Assembly (NCBI GenBank): GCA_021817655.1
Contig: JAKAGE010000028.1
Location: 1-10,455 of the forward strand
Length of the DNA stretch: 10,455 nt
From: a bacterium
GTDB taxonomy: Bacteria > Patescibacteriota > Minisyncoccia > UBA6257 > 2-01-FULL-56-20
Direction: 5' to 3'
Below, in pieces: positions 1-5,997 of this stretch. How positions within the stretch are numbered: the stretch's first letter is position 1; the number at the start of each line of letters is the position of its first letter. The notes beneath the pieces were generated by a model that was not told the DNA's origin, did not search any database, and was given only the letters and a program-made list of their open reading frames with translations. The translations under genes were made by a program, and so were the position numbers.

Positions 1-5
1 CGAGG

Positions 6-14
6 TTATCCACA
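6..14 (+). promoter_or_regulatory. Perfect DnaA-box 9-mer
   Basis: The bases TTATCCACA match the consensus DnaA-binding 9-mer exactly. An AT-rich stretch (29-57) follows and then the ABC transporter gene. Only one box is visible at the window edge and there is no dnaA, dnaN or rpmH here. It may therefore be a chance match, a DnaA-responsive promoter element, or the edge of a box cluster outside the window. Confidence 0.35.
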
Positions 15-44
15 GGGTAATTAAGGAGATTAACTATTATTCTT

Positions 45-50
45 TATAAT
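45..50 (+). promoter_or_regulatory. -10 promoter element of the ABC exporter operon
   Basis: An exact TATAAT hexamer lies 15 nt before the ATG at 66. The -35 region is weak (TTAAGG at 21-26, 18-bp spacer). Transcription starting 6-7 nt downstream of the hexamer would give a leader of only about 8-9 nt. The AAGGAG at 23-28 is too far from the ATG to act as its ribosome binding site and would lie upstream of the transcript. Confidence 0.5.
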
Positions 51-65
51 AAATTTACCCGCACC

Positions 66-866
66 ATGGAGAACATCATCCAAGTCACCCGCCTCGTCAA
101 ACAGTTCGGCGACGTTGCCGCCGTGAACGATATTTCCTTTGAAGTGAAGAAAGGGGAGATTTTCGCCTTCCTCGGCCCGAACGGGGCAGGGAAGTCGACC
201 ACCATCAAGATGCTCACGACGATCCTCACGCCCACGAGCGGCGATATCCGCCTGAACGGGCACGATGCGGCCCGCGATCCGGATGCCGTGCGCCGCTCGT
301 TCGGCATCGTCTTCCAGGATCCGAGCCTGGACGACGAGCTCACCGCCTACGAGAACATGGAATTCCATGGCGTCCTCTATGGAGTGCCCAAACCGGTCCG
401 GCGCGAGCGGATCCGGCAGCTCCTGGAATTCGTCGAGCTCTGGGACCGGCGCGACAGCCTCGTCAAAGAGTTCTCCGGCGGCATGAAACGCCGGCTCGAG
501 ATCGCGCGGGGATTGTTGCATCATCCTGCGGTGATCTTCCTCGACGAGCCGACGCTCGGCCTCGACCCTCAGACCCGTAATCACATGTGGAGCTACCTTC
601 AAAACCTCAACAAGGAAGAGGGGATCACCGTATTCTTCACCACGCACTACATGGAAGAGGCGGAGCGGATCGCCCAGAGGATCGCGATCATCGACCACGG
701 ACACATCATTGCTTCGGGAAGCGCCGCGGAGCTTCGGGCCCAGACGAAGAAAGATTCCCTTGAGGACGCATTCCTGGAGCTTACCGGAAAAGTGATCCGG
801 GAAGAGGACGTGAGCGCGGTCGACCGCCTCCGCAACCGGGCAAAAATGTGGGGAGGGAGGCGCTGA
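66..866 (+). CDS. ABC exporter ATP-binding protein (DrrA/CcmA-like)
   Basis: This is the cytoplasmic ATPase of an ABC exporter. It hydrolyses ATP to drive the permease encoded next to it. The 266 aa carry every nucleotide-binding motif in order: Walker A GPNGAGKST (37-45), Q-loop Gln84, signature FSGGM (136-140), Walker B VIFLDEPT (156-163), D-loop LGLDPQT (164-170) and switch His194. The C-terminal tail (about 225-266) resembles that of DrrA-type drug/lipid exporter ATPases. The ATG at 66 puts the N-terminal strand at its usual distance from Walker A and follows a TATAAT box. The permease starts 41 nt after the stop codon, so the two genes form an operon. The substrate cannot be read from the sequence. 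A drug, a lipid and a polysaccharide are all possible. The family call is secure and the specific role is not. Confidence 0.95.
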   Translation: MENIIQVTRLVKQFGDVAAVNDISFEVKKGEIFAFLGPNGAGKSTTIKMLTTILTPTSGDIRLNGHDAARDPDAVRRSFGIVFQDPSLDDELTAYENMEFHGVLYGVPKPVRRERIRQLLEFVELWDRRDSLVKEFSGGMKRRLEIARGLLHHPAVIFLDEPTLGLDPQTRNHMWSYLQNLNKEEGITVFFTTHYMEEAERIAQRIAIIDHGHIIASGSAAELRAQTKKDSLEDAFLELTGKVIREEDVSAVDRLRNRAKMWGGRR

Positions 867-907
867 GGGCCCGCGCGAAGACGGGATCAATCATCATCAA
901 TCAAACC

Positions 908-1654
908 ATGAAAACGATCTACATCATGTGGCTGCGGGAGCTGAAGCGGTATTTCCGCTCGAAATCACGCATCATCGGATCCCTCGGCCAGCCCATCCTG
1001 TTCCTGCTCGCATTGGGATACGGCCTGGGGCCGGTGTTCCAGAAGGCGGGAGCAGGGAACTATTTCGATTTTCTTGCTCCGGGGATCATCGGCATGAGCA
1101 TTATTTTCACGGCGATCTTCTCCGGCATCCAGATGATCTGGGATCGCCAGTTCGGCTTCCTCAAGGAAACTCTTGTCGCGCCGGTGAACCGGCTTTCCAT
1201 CATGCTCGGACGGACACTGGGCGGCGCGACGGTCGCGACGATCCAGGGAATCATCGTGCTCGTCATCGTCATCATCGCCGGATTCCGCCCGGCACACTGG
1301 GGATTGCTCGCCGTTGCGATCCTCTTCATGCTCCTTGTGGCGCTGCTCTTCGCCGCGCTTGGCGCGTGGGTCGCGTCGCTCCTCGAAGATATGCAGGGAT
1401 TCCAGCTCATCATGAACTTCCTTGTGATGCCGCTCTTCTTCCTCTCCGGAGCGCTGTTCCCGCTCTCCGGACTGCCGGACGTGCTCCTGGGAATCGTCAA
1501 ATTCGACCCGCTCTCGTACGGCATCGATTCCTTCCGCATCCTGCTTACCGGGACAGGGAGCTTCGGCATCGCCCCGGACCTGATCGTGCTCGCGGCCGTC
1601 ACCGCGCTTTTCCTGGGGCTCGGCAGCTATTCGTTCTCCAAGATACAAATATAA
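908..1654 (+). CDS. ABC-2 type exporter permease (DrrB-like)
   Basis: This is the membrane partner of the ATPase immediately upstream. The 248-aa protein has an amphipathic N-terminus rich in Arg/Lys (residues 8-21) and about six hydrophobic segments (roughly 25-43, 58-76, 107-125, 132-158, 164-186, 223-242), the usual ABC-2 layout. The segment GFLKETLVAPVNRLSIMLGR (83-102) matches the conserved loop of this family, which couples to the ATPase. I chose the ATG at 908. The same frame is open back to a GTG at 848, but that would add 20 polar residues and overlap the ATPase. No Shine-Dalgarno precedes the ATG, and the 41-nt gap is C/A-rich just before it. A dimer of this protein with two ATPases would be the expected exporter. 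Confidence 0.92.
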   Translation: MKTIYIMWLRELKRYFRSKSRIIGSLGQPILFLLALGYGLGPVFQKAGAGNYFDFLAPGIIGMSIIFTAIFSGIQMIWDRQFGFLKETLVAPVNRLSIMLGRTLGGATVATIQGIIVLVIVIIAGFRPAHWGLLAVAILFMLLVALLFAALGAWVASLLEDMQGFQLIMNFLVMPLFFLSGALFPLSGLPDVLLGIVKFDPLSYGIDSFRILLTGTGSFGIAPDLIVLAAVTALFLGLGSYSFSKIQI

Positions 1655-1658
1655 GAAC

Positions 1659-1684
1659 GCTCCGTCCATGGGAATGGGCGGAGC
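1659..1684. terminator. Convergent hairpin terminator, weak U-tract
   Basis: An 11-bp stem (GCTCCG pairs with CGGAGC, then one U-G pair, then CCAT pairs with ATGG) encloses a 4-nt GGGA loop. It sits 4 nt after the permease stop and 25 nt past the stop of the convergent membrane-protein gene. Read on the minus strand it is followed by GTTCTTATATTT, a modest U-rich run. Read on the plus strand there is no U-tract. It probably serves the minus-strand gene at least. Confidence 0.5.
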
Positions 1685-1709
1685 AGGGGAGCGCGGTGTT
1701 GCCGCGGAA

Positions 1710-2150
1710 TCATCTTCCAAGAAACAGCGGGATCACGAGAATGTCCCCCGTGATGGCCGCAGCCGTATAGAGCGCCCATACGAACGGAGCGAACAAGAGA
1801 TGGGCGCGGGGGGCACGTTTGCCGTTCAGCATCAAAGCCCCGATCAGAAAAACTGTCAGCGCACGAACGAGGGGGCGATGGACGCGGAAATAGAACGGGG
1901 TGAGCGGAATGGAAAATACCGGTATGGCGGTCAAGATCATGACAATCATCACGGCCATAACGGCAACCGCCGCAAACACGGCGCGCCGGTGAAACCCGAG
2001 AGTTCCCGAAGAATGCCGTCCTCCGCGACGACGTTCTCGCGCAAGACGAATTCCGTAAACGGTCGCGACCAGGAAAAGGCCGTCCGATACAAGGGAGAAA
2101 AGAACGATGAGGATCCCGACGCCGCGCTCCGCGAACACTTCAAATGACAT
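1710..2150 (-). CDS. Four-helix membrane protein with conserved-looking histidines (DUF420-like?)
   Basis: This is a 146-aa integral membrane protein with hydrophobic segments at about 11-36, 55-80, 93-111 and 117-143. A histidine sits near the start of three of them (His54, His91, His117), followed by a motif around WALYTAAAITGD (125-136). The His spacing and the terminal Trp-x-x-Tyr...Thr-Gly pattern recall DUF420/YozB-type four-helix proteins, but I am not certain of the family. The ATG at 2150 is chosen because AGGAGG lies 5 nt upstream, the only textbook Shine-Dalgarno in the window. A GTG at 2156 would overlap that site. The gene has its own promoter and converges on the ABC operon. Heme or metal binding is possible from the histidines but is inference. 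Confidence 0.75.
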   Translation of the reverse strand: MSFEVFAERGVGILIVLFSLVSDGLFLVATVYGIRLARERRRGGRHSSGTLGFHRRAVFAAVAVMAVMIVMILTAIPVFSIPLTPFYFRVHRPLVRALTVFLIGALMLNGKRAPRAHLLFAPFVWALYTAAAITGDILVIPLFLGR

Positions 2151-2155
2151 GACCA

Positions 2156-2161
2156 CCTCCT
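2156..2161 (-). promoter_or_regulatory. Canonical Shine-Dalgarno AGGAGG
   Basis: On the minus strand AGGAGG stands 5 nt before the ATG at 2150. It decides the start of the four-helix membrane protein. It is notable because most other genes here have no recognisable Shine-Dalgarno. Confidence 0.75.
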
Positions 2162-2175
2162 AAGAAACTGCCCAT

Positions 2176-2204
2176 AGTATATCCCTTGTTCCGACGATTT
2201 TCAA
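2176..2204 (-). promoter_or_regulatory. Sigma-70-type promoter of the four-helix membrane protein
   Basis: The minus strand shows TTGAAA (2204-2199), a 17-bp spacer and TATACT (2181-2176). This is the best matched -35/-10 pair in the window. The start site would be near 2169, giving a leader of about 18 nt that contains the AGGAGG. It faces away from the promoter of the plus-strand gene at 2249. Confidence 0.65.
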
Positions 2205-2233
2205 CAAACGACATATCGATATCGCAAAAGGAG

Positions 2234-2239
2234 TATAAT
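2234..2239 (+). promoter_or_regulatory. -10 element of the 2249-3687 gene pair
   Basis: An exact TATAAT lies 9 nt before the ATG at 2249. Initiation 6-7 nt downstream would leave a leader of only a few nucleotides. The -35 region is unconvincing. A 10-bp palindrome ATATCGATAT (2213-2222) lies just upstream and could be an operator. AAGGA (2240-2244) would be a Shine-Dalgarno 4 nt from the ATG if transcription starts further upstream. Confidence 0.45.
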
Positions 2240-2248
2240 AAGGATGAT

Positions 2249-2989
2249 ATGGCAAAGATACAGTGGAACAAAGTGACCTGGTATTCCAAGCTGATCGCCC
2301 TTGCGATCTTCATCGTGCTGCCGTTCATCTTCTTCTATTGCGGGGTCCGATACGGAACGGCGGCGGGCTATCTTGCGGCATCGCAAGCGGCGCATCCGTT
2401 TGCGACAGCGTCATCGAGCGCCGCAGAGAACGGCGGAATTGAATATTACCGGAACCCTGCCGAATGGCAGACGGACGCCCAGAATGCCGCGGGCGGATTC
2501 AGCATCGCGTACCCCATCGATTTCGACACCCAGGACAACATCGTGCTCGCGCCATCGGTCGATTGGCGTCTCGACGCGAACGGGGTGCCCGGGGTCAGAT
2601 ATTTCACGCTCACGGTTCCGAGCGCGTTCGAGCCCCAGACGAATTTCGTCGACGCAACGCTCACGGTCGGCGCGAGCGGGAACGCGGCAGCGGTCGCGCA
2701 ATGCATGGAAACGGGCGTTTCGAGCGGTCCGTTCGCCGCGACCTCCACCGCCGCCGTGAACGGCATCGACTTCACCATTTTCCAATCGGCAGGCGCCGGC
2801 GCGGGGAATTACTATGATACGACAAGCTACCGCACGATCCACGCCGGGAAATGCTATGCGGTGGAATATACGGTCCATTCTGCGCAGATCATGAACTATC
2901 CCGCATCCTACGGCCTCCATCCCTACGACCAGCAGAAGATCGACTCGCTCATGCAAACCATCGTCGGAACATTCACATTCACCCAATGA
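2249..2989 (+). CDS. Membrane-anchored extracytoplasmic protein, unknown function
   Basis: This 246-aa protein has a short basic N-terminus, one hydrophobic segment (about 14-34), an Ala/Ser-rich linker (39-60) and a globular domain outside the membrane. The domain begins with GGFSIAYPIDF (82-92), a Tyr-Pro-hydrophobic pattern also seen at the start of PsbP/Mog1-like alpha/beta domains, so that fold is a weak guess. It ends with a helix and strand (229-246). Cys152 and Cys202 could form a disulfide. I recognise this as the kind of protein common in Parcubacteria but know no function. The ATG at 2249 is chosen because it follows TATAAT and AAGGA. The frame is open back to a TTG at 2186, but that would run through the promoter. 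Its TGA overlaps the next ATG (ATGA), implying translational coupling. Confidence 0.85.
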   Translation: MAKIQWNKVTWYSKLIALAIFIVLPFIFFYCGVRYGTAAGYLAASQAAHPFATASSSAAENGGIEYYRNPAEWQTDAQNAAGGFSIAYPIDFDTQDNIVLAPSVDWRLDANGVPGVRYFTLTVPSAFEPQTNFVDATLTVGASGNAAAVAQCMETGVSSGPFAATSTAAVNGIDFTIFQSAGAGAGNYYDTTSYRTIHAGKCYAVEYTVHSAQIMNYPASYGLHPYDQQKIDSLMQTIVGTFTFTQ

Positions 2990-3687
2990 AAAACGCAAAC
3001 AAGATCATCGTCATCGTCATTTTTGCCATTGTCATTCTCTTCGGCATCGGACAATTCTTCGCATTCGCCCCATCTTCGGTGACCAGCGTCCCGCAGAATG
3101 CCGCGACGGGAACAGGGAGCGCTCCGGCACAGGCATCGCCGGCCGCGACCCGGGTGATCGCCTATGTCCCTCCCATTCCCGCAAGCTCTACGGCGGTCGA
3201 AAGCGGTTCCTGCTGGACCAATTCCATCGCCGCGCCGTTCCGCAGCGATGCCTGGCGCTGTGCGGTGGGGAACGGCATCAGCGATCCCTGCTTCACCCTT
3301 TCCGGCAGCACCGGCACGCTGCTCTGCAACGTCGATCCGGTGGATCCCGCTTCGACATCCACGTTCGTGCTGAAGCTGACCAAGCCCCTGCCGCAGGCGC
3401 AAACGCCGCAAGGACTCCCGCCATCCAACTGGGCATGGCTCGTTGAACTCTCGGATGGCACGCTCTGCTCGCCGTTCACCGGCACGCTTCCGTTCGCCGC
3501 AACCGGACAGGTCGCGAACTACGGCTGCGCCCCGGGCCCCCTCGGGAAGGATGTCATGATCTTCGACGGCCTCAATAATTCATCGAGCATCTGGACCGCG
3601 GAGATCGGCACGCTTTCCCCGTCGAAATCGGGCCCTCCCGCGATCATCTCCTCATCGACCGTCACCCTGTCGGCGGTGTGGCAGTAG
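2986..3687 (+). CDS. Signal-anchored six-cysteine secreted protein, unknown function
   Basis: This 233-aa protein has an N-terminal hydrophobic anchor (about 7-29), a Ser/Ala/Pro/Thr linker (30-57) and an extracellular domain with exactly six cysteines (76, 92, 102, 114, 161, 181), enough for three disulfides. The segment DAWRCAVGNGISDPCF (88-103) resembles a motif I associate with secreted actinobacterial and other bacterial proteins of unknown function. No catalytic motif is evident. The ATG at 2986 overlaps the stop of the upstream gene by 4 nt. The frame is open back to 2851, but those residues are unlike a signal sequence and overlap the upstream gene. The two products are both anchored outside the membrane and may act together. 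A strong hairpin terminator follows 10 nt after the stop. Confidence 0.85.
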   Translation: MKNANKIIVIVIFAIVILFGIGQFFAFAPSSVTSVPQNAATGTGSAPAQASPAATRVIAYVPPIPASSTAVESGSCWTNSIAAPFRSDAWRCAVGNGISDPCFTLSGSTGTLLCNVDPVDPASTSTFVLKLTKPLPQAQTPQGLPPSNWAWLVELSDGTLCSPFTGTLPFAATGQVANYGCAPGPLGKDVMIFDGLNNSSSIWTAEIGTLSPSKSGPPAIISSSTVTLSAVWQ

Positions 3688-3697
3688 GGGACGCCAA

Positions 3698-3760
3698 AAA
3701 GCCCCTCGTCGATTGCTGCCGCCATCCCCGAAGGCGTTCGGCGCAATCGCGAGGGGCTTT
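3698..3760. terminator. Long bidirectional terminator between convergent genes
   Basis: An 18-bp stem has one bulged T: AAAGCCCCTCG (3698-3708) pairs with CGAGGGGCTTT (3750-3760), and CGATTGC (3710-3716) pairs with GCAATCG (3743-3749). The 26-nt loop can itself form a small CGCC/GGCG stem. On the minus strand the stem runs into five T residues (3700-3696), the stronger direction. On the plus strand the stem ends in TTTG. It lies between the stop codons at 3687 and 3778. Confidence 0.85.
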
Positions 3761-3777
3761 GTTGCCCGCTGATTACT

Positions 3778-4671
3778 TTACTGTGCGCTTGTCGAAGCGG
3801 TCGATGAGACCGTCGTGGAAGCCGCCACGGGAACCTTGAATCCCGCAAGCGCCCTGATAATCGTCATCGCGTCCGCGCGGGCGGCGATGAGATCATGCTG
3901 GGCGGCGACGATCTTCGCCCGCGCATCCTTGAGCGCGGCGGTATTCGACGCCATGATCGTCTGATTGCCGTTGTCTGGAGCGAGGCCGGCGACCGCGCTT
4001 ACGGCCGCATTCGCCTGCGTCCCCGCATCGGAGATCTTCGCATTGAAATCGGCAAGGGCGGTTGCGGCGGCAGTGGTATTGTTGCCCGCCGATTGCGCTT
4101 CGGCGATGCGCGCCGAGAACTTTGCGCCGAGGTCCGCCATGATGTTCGTGATCGTAAGGACGCGCCCGGCAGCCGCCTCGATCGCTCCCTGCGGAAGGAT
4201 GAGGGCGAAGATGCGGTATCCTTTGATGATCGATTGGATGTCCGCCTTCAGGCTTGAGGTGTTATTCTGCTGCGCATCGGTCCCGATCTGCGACTGCAGC
4301 GATTGCAGGGCGCTGATCTGCGACTGGACCGCCGCCGAAATGTTGCTTTTATCCGTTCCCGAAAGGTTGACCATCGCGTCCACGCGCGCCGCAAGCGCAT
4401 TGAGCGCATCGAGGCGGCGGGTGATCTCCATATCGGCATGGTTCACCGCGGCCTTTGCGCGCACGCTGAGCCCCGCACCGATCTGCGCGCCGAGCCCCGC
4501 GCCGACATGGCTGCCTCCGACCGAGGTCGAGGCCGACGCCCCCGCGCCAAGTTGCGCGCCGAGCCCCGCGCCGACCCCGAGCGCGAATGCCGGCAACGCC
4601 GTTCCCGCAAGAAGCGCCGCTCCCGCGACAACAGACCCGACGGCGGCATAGGTGTTGAATTTATTTTTCAT
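3778..4671 (-). CDS. Secreted Gly-rich/coiled-coil protein, unknown function
   Basis: This 297-aa protein has a clear signal peptide (basic start, hydrophobic core about 8-25, cleavage likely after Ala30 in PAFA). Next is a glycine-rich stretch with two copies of GAGLGAQ(L/I)GAG (34-44 and 57-67). A long Ala/Gln/Asn/Ser-rich, mostly helical region (about 77-275) has heptad-like hydrophobic spacing that suggests coiled coils. A Thr/Ser tail (281-297) ends it. There are no cysteines and no catalytic motif. I recognise no named family, though similar secreted helical proteins are frequent in Parcubacteria. It starts 43 nt after the stop of the small membrane protein upstream, so the two are probably cotranscribed. 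No Shine-Dalgarno is seen. A surface or envelope structural role is inference only. Confidence 0.88.
   Translation of the reverse strand: MKNKFNTYAAVGSVVAGAALLAGTALPAFALGVGAGLGAQLGAGASASTSVGGSHVGAGLGAQIGAGLSVRAKAAVNHADMEITRRLDALNALAARVDAMVNLSGTDKSNISAAVQSQISALQSLQSQIGTDAQQNNTSSLKADIQSIIKGYRIFALILPQGAIEAAAGRVLTITNIMADLGAKFSARIAEAQSAGNNTTAAATALADFNAKISDAGTQANAAVSAVAGLAPDNGNQTIMASNTAALKDARAKIVAAQHDLIAARADAMTIIRALAGFKVPVAASTTVSSTASTSAQ
4484..4506. repeat. 23-bp in-frame direct repeat, copy 1
   Basis: This 23-base stretch recurs exactly at 4553-4575, offset by 69 bases (23 codons, so in frame). It encodes part of the second (C-terminal) glycine-rich repeat of the secreted protein. A diverged third copy of its GAGCCCCGC core is at 4468-4476. 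The exact nucleotide match suggests recent duplication or gene conversion. Confidence 0.8.
4553..4575. repeat. 23-bp in-frame direct repeat, copy 2
   Basis: Identical to 4484-4506. It encodes part of the first (N-terminal) glycine-rich repeat, just after the signal peptide. Confidence 0.8.
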
Positions 4672-4714
4672 GATGTTTGATTGAATGTGATTGTCGATGA
4701 TGCGTTCTCCGCAC

Positions 4715-5044
4715 TTACGGATTCGTCTGCTGCACCGGCTGATCGTTCATGCTTTGGCTGACGCTCGCGGTGTCCGAGCTCAACCCGTTCATCTGCGCGT
4801 TGATGTCCGTCATTTCCTGATTGATCGCCTGGTTGGAATTGCCCTGCGGCAACGATGACGATGCGGCGGCAGTGCTGCTTGCGGACGAAGGATTGGCGAC
4901 CGCCGCAGCCCCCGTCGAAGCCGAAGGAGCACCCAGGCCATTGCCCGCCCCTGCTCCCCGCGACGCAACCCACCACCAGACCCCGCCCACCACGACCACG
5001 AGAATGATGACGACCCACAGCGTTATTTTTCCGGTACTGGACAT
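4715..5044 (-). CDS. Small single-pass membrane protein, unknown function
   Basis: This 109-aa protein has one strongly hydrophobic segment (about 8-27, ending in three Trp residues), a low-complexity Ala/Ser/Gly linker (29-65) and a polar C-terminal region rich in Gln/Asn with heptad-like spacing (about 70-103, ending SQSMNDQPVQQ). The inside-short, outside-long topology suggests the tail is extracytoplasmic. I know no function. Such Gln/Asn/Ser tails after a membrane anchor are common in Parcubacteria. It is the first gene of a likely two-gene unit with the secreted coiled-coil protein 43 nt downstream. The ATG at 5044 follows a TAAAAT box (5062-5057) by 12 nt, and no Shine-Dalgarno is present. 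Confidence 0.85.
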   Translation of the reverse strand: MSSTGKITLWVVIILVVVVGGVWWWVASRGAGAGNGLGAPSASTGAAAVANPSSASSTAAASSSLPQGNSNQAINQEMTDINAQMNGLSSDTASVSQSMNDQPVQQTNP

Positions 5045-5056
5045 GATTAAAGAAGT

Positions 5057-5062
5057 ATTTTA
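5057..5062 (-). promoter_or_regulatory. Possible -10 element for the 5044-3778 pair
   Basis: TAAAAT on the minus strand lies 12 nt before the ATG at 5044. Initiation here would give a leader of about 5-6 nt. A second, exact TATAAT at 5148-5143 would instead give a leader of about 90 nt containing inverted repeats. The sequence alone does not decide between them. Confidence 0.35.
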
Positions 5063-5085
5063 GTTGTTGATTTTAAATGCCCCAT

Positions 5086-5188
5086 GGAGGGCCGCCGCCT
5101 CGATGATGCTCGACCTTTGGCAGACGCCGTACCCTCCGTATCATTATACCGAGTACCGCCGGATAATACGAAATGGACCCGTCCGGCG
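5086..5188. other. Intergenic block with inverted repeats
   Basis: Between the nuclease stop (5191) and the small membrane protein start (5044) lie several inverted repeats. GGAGGG (5086-5091) pairs with CCCTCC (5132-5137), TCGA (5100-5103) with TCGA (5110-5113), and CGCCGGA (5157-5163) with TCCGGCG (5182-5188). An exact TATAAT (minus strand, 5148-5143) sits among them. None is followed by a U-tract, so this is not an ordinary terminator. It could be a structured 5' leader of the downstream pair or a dispersed intergenic repeat. Confidence 0.35.
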
Positions 5189-5190
5189 TT

Positions 5191-5964
5191 TCAGAGATAT
5201 GCCGCCTTTTTGAGCCATTCCTCGTTCTCCCATTCCCAAAGCCGTTTGGCGCCCAGGAACGCCGTGAAATCATCCCGCCAATAGGGGAATTCCTTGAGTT
5301 CGATATCGCCGTACGGCTCCCCCCATTCATGCGCGCAGTTCCGTTGGACGGGATTCCGCCAATCGGTCTTGATCTTCTCGCGCCCGCCCTTCACCCGGCG
5401 GATGGCGCCGCACCGCATGCATTTCTGGATCTGGTCGATGCGAAGGATCCATCGCGTGGAAAGGTCTTCGAACTCATCCTTCAGGGCGTCCATATATGCG
5501 GAAGTCTGCAGGCAATAATCGCGATAGACGGCCGCGGACGTCTTGATATCCAGCACGCCGAGCTTTCCGCCGATGCGCGCGATCGCATCGACGGTCCCCG
5601 CATAGCGGTGGTCGCGGTTCACGATCCGCCGCTCGACGCGCTCCGGCGTCACTTCGATACGGTTCTTTCCGAAGAACTCGATGAACGAGCCCACGGCGGG
5701 CGCGACCGCTTCGGGGATCGGGTCGCGCGTTCCGAGCAGGAACCCTTCCACCGCCTCATGGAGCATCGTGCCTTCCTGGGCCGAACGTTCCGTCGCTTCC
5801 TGTGCCGCACGGAAGCTTTTTGCTTCGCCATAATAGTAATACAGCGCCGGCTTTGCCTTGATCGTCACGATGCGCGTGACGCGCGGGTACCAATCGCCGT
5901 CGATCGTGTATCCGCACTGCTCCTTGAAGTCTTCCACATCCTTGAAATCGTCGAATCCGGGCAT
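5191..5964 (-). CDS. PD-(D/E)XK nuclease (RecB/Cas4-like) with zinc-binding-like insertion
   Basis: This 257-aa cytoplasmic protein has the RecB-type nuclease signature in order: His69-Glu70 in GTMLHEAVEGFL (65-76), Gly123-x2-Asp126 in YAGTVDA, Asp139-x-Lys141 in LDIKTS (138-143), and the Gln-x3-Tyr motif at Gln153/Tyr157. The family usually cuts DNA with Mg or Mn during repair or recombination. Between the core and the C-terminus lies a Cys182-x2-Cys185...Cys210-x-His212 cluster, which looks like a zinc site. Unlike Cas4 or AddB it shows no four-Cys iron-sulfur pattern. No cas genes or helicase lie nearby, so a CRISPR role is not supported. It starts 33 nt after the murC stop with no clear promoter or Shine-Dalgarno, so it is probably cotranscribed with murC. 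The exact role is unknown. Confidence 0.92.
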   Translation of the reverse strand: MPGFDDFKDVEDFKEQCGYTIDGDWYPRVTRIVTIKAKPALYYYYGEAKSFRAAQEATERSAQEGTMLHEAVEGFLLGTRDPIPEAVAPAVGSFIEFFGKNRIEVTPERVERRIVNRDHRYAGTVDAIARIGGKLGVLDIKTSAAVYRDYCLQTSAYMDALKDEFEDLSTRWILRIDQIQKCMRCGAIRRVKGGREKIKTDWRNPVQRNCAHEWGEPYGDIELKEFPYWRDDFTAFLGAKRLWEWENEEWLKKAAYL

Positions 5965-5997
5965 GTCAAAAATTAACGATCGGTAAAAATATTTCGG

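Noticed and set aside
23..28. AAGGAG as the ribosome binding site of the ABC ATPase
   Set aside because: It is 37 nt from the ATG and upstream of the TATAAT box, so it would not be in the transcript.
30..890. 286-codon minus-strand open frame
   Set aside because: It is antisense to the ABC ATPase, whose motifs are complete.
1668..2147. 159-codon plus-strand open frame opposite the four-helix protein
   Set aside because: It is highly charged and low in hydrophobics with no motif. The minus strand has membrane helices, a promoter and AGGAGG.
3965..4651. 228-codon plus-strand Ala/Pro/Ser-rich frame
   Set aside because: It is antisense to the secreted protein, which has a clear signal peptide and in-frame repeats.
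5073..5144. 23-codon minus-strand ORF as a real small protein gene
   Set aside because: Its ATG overlaps the local TATAAT box, there is no Shine-Dalgarno, and the sequence is equally explained by inverted repeats. It is kept only as a finding.
5157..5188. Terminator after the nuclease gene
   Set aside because: The 7-bp inverted repeat has an 18-nt loop and no U-tract in either direction.
5191..5964. Cas4 in a CRISPR locus
   Set aside because: There is no repeat array or other cas gene, and the four-Cys iron-sulfur pattern is not present.
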